Both the position numbers and the translations under genes were made by a program. Shown piece by piece: positions 29,592 through 36,239 of a DNA stretch of 64,000 nucleotides (its first letter is position 1; the number at the start of each line of letters is the position of its first letter). The DNA is from Dermatophagoides farinae (lineage: Eukaryota; Arthropoda; Arachnida; Sarcoptiformes; Pyroglyphidae), in contig NC_134679.1 of the NCBI RefSeq assembly GCF_024713945.1, positions 5,461,001-5,525,000 on the forward strand. The letters run 5' to 3'. Under the pieces are notes generated by a model that was not told where the DNA came from, ran no database searches, and was given only the letters and a program-made list of their open reading frames with translations.

Positions 29592-30020
29592 TGCCATCTA
29601 GTTTCAAAAGCTAGAAATAAAAAATTGTCTATTTTAACTTATTGTGCTCTGTAAAATATAAATAGTGTAGTGTATTTTTCAAAAATTGAATTGAAACTGT
29701 GAAAAAAACACGTTTTTTTCTAGTTCCGTGCGATAGTTTATTTCACAGAAAAAGTTTGTAATTTGATTTAATGTAATTTTGTTTCGTTTGTAACCAACAT
29801 TCGGTAAGAAATAATTATTAATATTTGTATCAAAATAGACGAGAATAACACATAATTTTCACATATAAAAATATCGTGCTTTATTATTATTTTAAATTTG
29901 CTTTTATAATAATTTCAATTCATAATTTGTTTTGATTTAACAATCGTATGTACAAATCTAGTTTCAAAAGCAAGAAATAAAAAATTTTAACTCATTATGC
30001 TCTGTAAAATAAAGATAGTT
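29592..30020 (+). repeat. Direct repeat pair (about 70 bp) with TATA-like core
   Basis: Two copies of a segment beginning ATCTAGTTTCAAAAGC and ending CTCTGTAAAATA lie at about 29596-29665 and 29955-30017. The left copy contains a good TATA box (TATAAATAG, 29657-29665); in the right copy that site is altered. They may be duplicated promoters or remnants of LTR-like ends. The ORF at 30108 starts about 90 bp after the right copy. Confidence 0.55.
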
Positions 30021-30107
30021 TGATCTGTTGCTTGACGGTTTTTTTTCGTTCCACCACTCAATTGTTATTGTTTCAAGCGACAAAATTTAAATTTCGAAAA
30101 TAAAACA

Positions 30108-30377
30108 ATGTCTCAATCAGAAAACAACATGAGCGGTTCAGAAGTCCAACAACAACAACAACAATCTTTACAATCTTCTATGGGTGATGAAGAATTGCGT
30201 AATTCGTCCATACTTACGAATACACGTTCATCAGGCTCATTATATTCATCAAAAACTATGCTTTCAAGCAATGAAGGGACTGTAATACACAATAAAACAA
30301 TGGCCGATGATTGTTCAACGATGGCTGATGAAAAACCAACATCATTTAATTTAGTATTAAATTTAAAAAAATTTTAA
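30108..30377 (+). CDS. Small hypothetical ORF, C-terminus related to the protein at 35574
   Basis: An 89-residue frame starts at a real ATG. It is rich in Ser, Gln and Asn, with a poly-Gln stretch. Its last 18 residues (MADEKPTSFNLVLNLKKF) resemble the N-terminus of the small acidic protein encoded at 35574 (MADKNQQDKKPASFYLTLNF). The DNA is similar across the same stretch, and this copy stops where the other continues. A further MADDC-like block lies at about 30443. I read it as a truncated, rearranged relative; expression is unproven and it could be a pseudogene. Confidence 0.35.
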   Translation: MSQSENNMSGSEVQQQQQQSLQSSMGDEELRNSSILTNTRSSGSLYSSKTMLSSNEGTVIHNKTMADDCSTMADEKPTSFNLVLNLKKF

Positions 30378-30551
30378 AATGTAAGCTTTTCTATATATAG
30401 AATATATTCATAATGAGTTTCGAGAGTGTGTATCTGTGCACAATGGCCGATGATTGTGGGTTAAAACAGCCAAGACTGAAAATCGCAAAAAAAAACAAAA
30501 ACAGCAAAATAAATTGGAGCAAAAAAAGAGAAAAATGAAAATATTTTTATA

Positions 30552-30990
30552 ACCTAAAAATTTAGCATCACCACTAGCATCTATTCCTGAAAATCAAACA
30601 GCATCATCATCAAGATCCAATTTAGACGAAATTCTCATTGATGATTCATACTCATTTTCACCTTCATTTAAAAACTTTCCAGCATCATCATCAAGATCCT
30701 GTTATGAAGAAATTCAACAAGAATTTGTGAATGACGAATTTAAGAAGAATTTACCAATGTTTTATGATGATAATAAGATTTTACGATGTCAAAGTCGTTT
30801 TGATAATGATTTTACATATGATGAAAAGTATCTTATTGTTTTACCAAAAAGTCCATTTACGATTTCTTTCCTGAATTATCTCCATGAACAAGACGAACAT
30901 GGTTCAGTTAATTTTTCATTATCAAGTATACGAACGAAATACTTTCTGCCTAAAGCAATACAAATGTTGATCCAAATCGCAAATACGTAA
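30552..30990 (+). pseudogene. BEL/Pao-type integrase N-terminal fragment
   Basis: An open frame of about 146 codons without an in-frame ATG. Its second half has the pattern of the zinc-binding region before a BEL/Pao integrase: FYDDNKILRCQSRF, then YLIVLPKSPFTISFL, a His-rich LHEQDEHG, and SSIRTKYFLPKA. A stop at 30988 falls where the Cys pair should begin, and a frame-shifted continuation (APLERGGMD) follows. The first half contains two copies of an ASSSRS segment (about 30601 and 30681). No LTRs, protease or reverse transcriptase are present, so this is a fragment and not a working element. Confidence 0.6.
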
Positions 30991-31584
30991 GACCGGCGCA
31001 AAAATTGGCCCCATTGGAGAGGGGAGGAATGGACATAAAAAATGACAACCGTCACAGTCGAGATTAAGGTTCACTCGTCATTGTTATCACCATCATCATC
31101 ATGTGCATAGTCATCATTGAGCATGTGCTTTCGCGCCGTTTTTTCATGGTCGCTGTTTGAGCAGCAGACATCGATATCATCATCATCGACATATCAATCA
31201 GTACACATCTTCGATTATTATTATTGTCATTATGATCATCATCAGCATCAACATCGCAAAATGAATTGGTTGATACTTTCTTTATTATTGTGATTATCAT
31301 CGTGATATTGTTATGTTTACGTTTTCTAATCAATTATTTATTTTCTTGTATTAAATTATACTCAATAAAATCAAAGTTTATTTCAAACCGGCCAGTGATA
31401 CGAAGTTTTTTGTCTAGTTGAATCCAGTAACGCGTACGTTGATTACGTCGACATCTCAGCATCGCGTATAAGACCAGTGCCATCTGATCCTCATCCTAAT
31501 CGCCAGATAAAGCCAATAATGTTAAATTATCCATTGATATTAATCAAGCAAAAGTTTTTATAATAAAACATTATCAAAGCTACA
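30991..31584. other. Decayed sequence between BEL fragment and DNA transposon
   Basis: The first 60 bases look like a frame-shifted continuation of the integrase fragment. The rest is repeat-rich, and about 31386-31510 is unusually CpG-rich (CGCGTACGTTGATTACGTCG). No intact gene is present. Confidence 0.45.
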
Positions 31585-31604
31585 CACAGAAAAAAAAGTA
31601 ACTT

Positions 31605-31676
31605 GGAGACTGGTCTCCAAATTTGGCGTAATGCGTAAATCGTCAAATTTGGAGACCAGTCTCCAAATTTGGAGAC
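31605..31676. repeat. Left subterminal GGAGAC/GTCTCC repeat cluster
   Basis: Five copies of GGAGAC or its complement fall in 72 bp (31605, 31613, 31651, 31659, 31671). Most are paired as the palindrome GGAGAC-(C/T)(A/G)-GTCTCC, flanked by CAAATTTGG. These could be transposase-binding sites. Confidence 0.8.
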
Positions 31677-31905
31677 CCGTATTTTTGAGTAAACGACTAA
31701 ACGATTTGACTATCGATAGTGTCGTTCATCACGATTGTTGCAGCAATTTTGACCCCCTTTTATTCCCTTTACCCCCCATATTAATTTAATCCATATATAT
31801 TGAAATTTAATTGATTTTATTGAAATATTAATTTAATAAAAATTGGAAATAATAAAATACATCCATATTTCACATCCCAATTGCGCCATACAACGTTAAT
31901 TGTCC

Positions 31906-32233
31906 CGTTTGAAATAGATCCAATGTTCGCGGTCCATGTTCAAAGACAATGTCCAAATTCTATCCGTGGTTCGAGATTCAATTTCCCAATTGTTCGCCGG
32001 CAATCCTAAGTGAAGATAAATATTAGTTGTTTGTGCAATTAATCTATTCATTTGCTTACCATGACCATTTGAAATAGGTCCAATATTCGATGTCCATGTT
32101 ACAAGACAATGTCCAAATTCTATCCGTGGTTCGAGATTCAATTTCCCAATTGTTCGCCGGCGATCCTAAGTGAAGATAAATATTAGTTGTTTGTTCAATT
32201 AATCTATTCATTTGCTTACCATGACCATTTTCA
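31906..32233 (-). repeat. Tandem 160-bp exon-plus-intron duplication
   Basis: Two adjacent copies with a 160-bp period. On the minus strand each unit contains a CACTTAG acceptor and an open exon of about 105 bp (encoding for example LEPRIEFGHCLVTWTSNIG); in the right-hand copy the exon ends at a GGTAAGC donor followed by a short AT-rich intron. The left-hand (downstream) copy carries a stop in this frame and lacks that donor. I do not recognise the protein family. Confidence 0.65.
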
Positions 32234-32246
32234 AGTATGTGTTCCA

Positions 32247-33290
32247 TCCCATGAATCTTCGACTTATAATCATGTTTTCGATCGCTTCATTGATTCCAAA
32301 GATTCAATCAGCATCAAATTCAATAGGAAATAGCTCAGATCATGTTCCTAAGCCTAATCTAACCCTAGCCTAACCTGTTATCATGTGTTGAACATGGCCA
32401 AACTATTCTTGAATTGAATGCTGATGATCAATGGAACCGCCGAATTGATCTTGAACATAATCATCAATCGAATTTCAATTTGATGATTGTAAAATTTCAG
32501 GAACAAACCTAATAAAAAAAGATAGACCAATCTTTATTAGATATGAAGAATGAATATGTCGACTTACCGAATAAGTTGCTCCAACAACTCAATTCAATGC
32601 AGGCCTTTGAGAAATTTAAGTGTTAGAATCATTGATAGCGAAATTAGAAAGTTACCTGATGATGACCAGATATCCACCAATAAATTTGTAATGTTCGGCA
32701 TCATTACCATGATCGTTTTTATAAAGACGGCACCAATTATATGTCTAATGATGATCATTGATCATCAATGAAAATTTTATGCTTCAAAAGACAAGGAAAA
32801 TTGTTAGCATTTTCAATCTAAGGCAAAATGTAAATTACCTCATTGACCATGTTTTCACATATTAATCCGAATTCCATACATTGTCATACATCAAGTATAA
32901 TGGACTCTGAAAAAGAAAACTTGAAAAGGATATGATTGAATACAATTTGGTGAAAACAAAATGTCATAAATACATTTGAAAGTCATCGAAAATGGGATTT
33001 GTTCGCCAACTTGTATCATGATTACATGATGACCGAACCAAACGATCTTCATCGATTTCGTGGCCAATTTTTGATCTTAGACCACAATAACTTTGAACAA
33101 AGATAATCTTGAATCGATTAAATTCTTTGTTCCAAAATTTACTGCAAAAAACGAAGATTAAAATAGAGAAAAATGAAAAAAATACCACGACATGATCACG
33201 AACATAGCGCAAAGTCGAATGAGGACAACCGTCTTTGACGATCGTTGAGTTTTGTTCGATTTTTTCAACGGTCAAATTCAAATTTGTATG
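32247..33290 (-). pseudogene. Exon-like debris of an unidentified gene inside the transposon
   Basis: Minus-strand segments look like exons: a block with KDGCPHSTLRYVRDHV (about 33192-33281), a block beginning after TTTTTTGCAG near 33142, and smaller blocks near 32780-32910. The best splice joins create stop codons and the frames do not connect, so no intact protein can be supported. It might be a captured host gene fragment or a decayed transposase. Confidence 0.3.
32347..32375. repeat. Short telomere-like CCTAA-type array
   Basis: About 29 bp composed of CCTAA/CCTAAC-like units (CCTAAGCCTAATCTAACCC). It resembles degenerate arthropod TTAGG telomere repeats but is short and may be chance. 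Confidence 0.4.
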
Positions 33291-33644
33291 GGAATAGAAG
33301 GGGAAAAGAAGCGCGCAGAATTTGCATTGAAAATAGTTACATCTATATGACTATGCGCAGTTGCTCATTAGTTGGACTTTAGAATTTTAGGCGGCAAAAT
33401 GAATGCATTGTTTTTGCCATAGATTTAGCATGAAAAATGAATAAAAAATCAACTTATATGATAGATATTATCATATCAGCTACATAATTGGTGAAAAAAA
33501 TTATGATGTAATTTCAATGGAACGTAAAAATTGACCTTTATCACATGTTGATGATTAGTGATTTGAGCCAAAGAATTTTCCCCACTGTTTGATAAATTGG
33601 TGTCAATTTGTCAGGATTGATTGATTGATGGACTGTAATTTCAT

Positions 33645-34170
33645 TCAAAGTCGAGCTATTTATTTATTTATTCAATAAAAACCCCTGTACCTCAAAGATG
33701 GGGGAAGAAAATAAATTATAAATTTTTAAAATCATATTTAAAGAATTATAGCCAAATACATAAATTCTCTTTATGTAGATTTACACAACATTGATTTTCA
33801 ATTAAAGTTCGTTCAGCAACAAATCTTGGACCAGTATTACCACAAAAACAAGACGACTTATAACGATAACCAATTATATGCAGGTAAACATTGAATTTTC
33901 CTTGTCCCGATAAAAACTGAGGGAATACAAAATGTAGATCAATAAGAATTATTTTACGATCATATACAGATGGAAAATTTTTTTAGTAACTTTGCCATCT
34001 TCACTCATTATCCATCTTATATTATAAATCATGATATTTTTCAAAAGATATTAAGCCAAAGAAATTGGACGAAGATTGTAAGAAAAATAAGAAAAATTTG
34101 TCGCATCTTTTATATATTGGTCAGCCAATTCATTGCCAATAATACCAGAATGAGATGGTACTCAGTGAAA
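33645..34170 (-). mobile_element. 3' end of a non-LTR retrotransposon (I/R1/Jockey-like), decayed
   Basis: On the minus strand, near 34170-34100, an RNase H block reads VPSHSGIIGNELADQYIKDA, with the expected preceding Trp changed to a stop. Downstream, around 33910-33820, is LSGQGKFNVYLH followed by SSCFCGNTG, the usual C-terminal Cys region of these elements. It ends in a GAATAAATAAATAAATA tail near 33660-33675. The body carries stops and shifts. It lies wholly inside the larger DNA transposon, so it inserted into that element or was carried by it. Confidence 0.65.
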
Positions 34171-34670
34171 AAAATATATCAATTCTGAAAAATGTTTGAT
34201 TTTTATGCGACCGAAATAATGACCAACAAAATTTAATCAAAGTTGAATGATATTCTCGTCACAAAATTAAATTCAAAAACAATAACGTTACTACTATTGT
34301 CAATCTGCATATATTTGATTATTCAATTCGAGTTCAATTCAGATTTTGCTGACATGTTAACTTCAATAGTTTGATTATCTCAATGATATGATGGTGGTGG
34401 AATATTTGCATTCATGGATGTTTGATTACAGATTAAAAAACTTGGTGGCACATGTACAATATTCCGTTGTTGTTGTTAATGGTGTTGAAAATTATGATGT
34501 TGTAATTGTGGTGAAATTATCATCATATTTGGTGAATCGTTTTATAAAAGAATTGATGATGATGAATCAATCATTATAGCAGGCTGATGACGATTCATGA
34601 TGGCCATTTTTGTAGCCATTGATTGTTGAATTGGATGACCATCTTGATCATTATCGATATCATCATCGTT

Positions 34671-34848
34671 TTAGTGAATTGTTTCTCCTAAGTTATATCT
34701 TTGTAAAAATCCAATTAAATTTAAAATTTTTAACGAACAATTGAAAAACAATTTTTAGTGAATTGTTTCTTCTAAGTTATGAATTTATTTTTGTAAAAAT
34801 CCAATTAAATTTACAATTTTTAACTAACAATCGAAAAACAATCGAAAT
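34671..34848 (+). repeat. Tandem duplication of about 84 bp
   Basis: Two neighbouring copies start TTAGTGAATTGTTTCT (34671 and 34755) and share AAAAATCCAATTAAATTTA and AACAATTGAAAAACAAT-like blocks, with a 5-bp insertion in the second copy. It lies next to the right subterminal cluster of the transposon. Function unknown. Confidence 0.75.
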
Positions 34849-34888
34849 TTATCAATCATTGAAGACGAATCTTCAATATTGAAGACCA

Positions 34889-35028
34889 GTCTCCAAATTT
34901 GATGTTTTTGGTCTCCAAATTTGGCGATCACTCTTCAATAATGGAGACCAGTCTCCACTTCTCTTCATTTTTGGAGTCAGGTCTCCAAATTTGCAGATTT
35001 TTCCCTCCAAATTTGGAGACTAGTCTCC
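34889..35028. repeat. Right subterminal GGAGAC/GTCTCC repeat cluster
   Basis: Seven copies of GGAGAC or GTCTCC fall in 140 bp (34889, 34911, 34943, 34951, 34981, 35015, 35023), several in palindromic pairs and next to CAAATTTGG. They mirror the left cluster, as expected for binding sites near both transposon ends. Confidence 0.8.
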
Positions 35029-35137
35029 ACACTTTTTTTTCTGTGACATCATACGGAGTCCGCTTTTTCAAAAACTTTTTACCGATAGATGGCGCTGAAA
35101 GCATTCTCAAAAAGCACTGCTCAAAGGCATTCCCTAA

Positions 35138-35222
35138 AATAAAATTTATTTATTTATTAACCAGCCTGGTACAGACGCTTCGCGCCAGTCCAAACTGGCC
35201 CTGCGGGGCTGACTAATTGACG
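35138..35222 (-). mobile_element. Possible short retroposon 3' end with AATAAATAAAT tail
   Basis: On the minus strand a GC-rich segment able to form a hairpin (GCCAGTTTGGACTGGC) runs into AATAAATAAATAAAT. Such tails are common at non-LTR or SINE 3' ends in arthropods. No protein block is visible, so this is only a tentative call. Confidence 0.35.
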
Positions 35223-35330
35223 GTCATCTATTTGATACAAAAGCTGCATCAACGCGCGAAGCTAAAACAATTTAAAAAAAGCATTATCAAAGCTACATCA
35301 TACGGAGTGCGCTTTTTCAGAAACTTTCTG

Positions 35331-35344
35331 CCACTAGATGGCGC
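35331..35344 (+). promoter_or_regulatory. CTCF-consensus-like site
   Basis: CCACTAGATGGCGC matches the conserved animal CTCF core (CCASYAGRKGGCRS) at every position. A weaker copy (CCGATAGATGGCGC) lies at 35082-35095 in the sister repeat. A match by eye does not show binding. Confidence 0.45.
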
Positions 35345-35401
35345 TGAAAGCATTCCCTACTGTTGGATGTATACACACAGACACTAATCCGCTTACTCTT
35401 T

Positions 35402-35410
35402 TATATAAAG
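35402..35410 (+). promoter_or_regulatory. TATA box of the small acidic protein gene
   Basis: TATATAAAG lies about 165 bp upstream of the ATG at 35574. It is a good TATA match in a plausible place, followed by an AT-rich leader. Confidence 0.5.
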
Positions 35411-35573
35411 TATGATGATGATGATGATGATATATATATAGTATGATGTTGATAAATAAAATTTCGTTTGTTCGACTATATATACTCAAATAGTCACAAA
35501 GAAATAGCCGAAATACTGAGTACAAAAATCCGTGAGTCACACTGTCACACTTTATTTTACTGTGAATTCAACG

Positions 35574-35951
35574 ATGGCCGATAAAAATCAACAAGATAAA
35601 AAACCAGCATCATTTTATTTAACATTGAATTTTCTGAATAGTATTCAGTTTAAATCAATGCTTTATGAAAAAGAATTGAAATCAATTGAAAATTTTGATC
35701 TCAATATTGGTGATATATTGAAATCGAGCCGCCACCAGGATGATGATGATGATTATAATGACTTTGTAACGAAAACGATAGCTAAATCACGCGAATCGCT
35801 CAAAAAAGAATCATTATTATCGACAGTCGAATATCGACGTTGGGTTAACACAATGGAATCAGTTGAAGAATATATGGAAAATTTTGCCGAATTTATTGAC
35901 GATGAGTGTAAAAACTTGACAACAGAAGATCTGAACAAATGTCCATATTAA
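35574..35951 (+). CDS. Small acidic protein of unknown function
   Basis: 125 residues, starting at an ATG in good context (CAACGATGGCC). An upstream in-frame codon at 35532 is not ATG. The protein is charged and acidic, with an Asp run (HQDDDDDYND) and a likely helical C-terminal half (YRRWVNTMESVEEYMENFAEF). No signal peptide or membrane segment is seen. An AATAAA signal follows at about 35998. I do not recognise the family. A truncated relative lies at 30108 on the other side of the DNA transposon. Its long undisturbed frame and mixed codons suggest a real gene. Confidence 0.6.
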   Translation: MADKNQQDKKPASFYLTLNFLNSIQFKSMLYEKELKSIENFDLNIGDILKSSRHQDDDDDYNDFVTKTIAKSRESLKKESLLSTVEYRRWVNTMESVEEYMENFAEFIDDECKNLTTEDLNKCPY

Positions 35952-36239
35952 TATTCATAAAAAAAATTTCATTTAAACAAAAAAAATCTTTGTAATAATA
36001 AATAAAAAATTCTTTCAATTTCAACCATTCTTTTTTTCCGAGCATGCGTCTATTTTGATCCGACTCATAGTTATGAGTTGTCTGTTTTATTCATGCGATC
36101 ATCAAATATCTTATTATTTTTACCGGATTATCCATTTATTGATGCTTGATTGATTTGCTCAAAAATGAAAATAATAAAATTTCTGTAAGAAAAAATATTT
36201 CTTGATTAGCTTTCGAATTTGCCATTCAACTCAGAAAAT
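35952..36239. other. Intergenic spacer before MOGS
   Basis: This contains the poly(A) signal region of the small acidic protein gene and the short upstream region of MOGS. No coding sequence is seen. Confidence 0.6.

Larger units (their letters stand above)
31585..35045. mobile_element. DNA transposon with CACAG termini, 3-bp TSD (CACTA-like?)
   Basis: The left end reads CACAGAAAAAAAAGT (31585-31599). The right end, 35031-35045, is its exact reverse complement. Beyond the 15-bp perfect repeats, both ends continue into similar TGGAGACT.GTCTCCAAATTTGG sequence. The flanks are GCT-ACA on the left and ACA-TCATACGG on the right. A related, uninterrupted copy of the site (GCTACATCATACGG) is present at 35292-35305, giving a 3-bp ACA target duplication. 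CACAG ends, a 3-bp duplication and clustered subterminal repeats suggest a CACTA (En/Spm)-like family, though PIF/Harbinger also makes 3-bp duplications. No intact transposase is recognised. Length is 3461 bp. Confidence 0.75.
35046..35354 (+). repeat. Duplicated host segment flanking a short insertion; contains the empty site
   Basis: A segment of about 60 bp beginning ACATCATACGGAGT and ending GGCGCTGAAAGCATTC occurs at 35046-35106 and again at 35295-35354. Only the second copy retains the left-hand partner CATTATCAAAGCTAC, so it preserves the site as it was before the DNA transposon inserted. Between the copies is a GC-richer insert with a retroposon-like tail. Confidence 0.75.

Noticed and set aside
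31960-32150. GGTTCGAGATT motif resembling a tRNA B box
   Set aside because: The last positions of the B box do not match and no A box or cloverleaf can be formed; it occurs because the 160-bp unit is duplicated.
32964-33281. 105-codon minus-strand frame as an intact gene
   Set aside because: It begins with a non-ATG codon, contains an apparent intron in frame, and the spliced version creates a stop; kept only as exon-like debris.
33645-33735. Separate polyadenylation signal cluster for a host gene
   Set aside because: The AATAAATAAAT run is better explained as the tail of the retroelement, whose RNase H and Cys blocks lie directly upstream on the same strand.
34388-34579. 63-codon ORF within the DNA transposon
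   Set aside because: Its Val/Met-rich composition comes from GTT and ATG repeats, with no similarity to a transposase.
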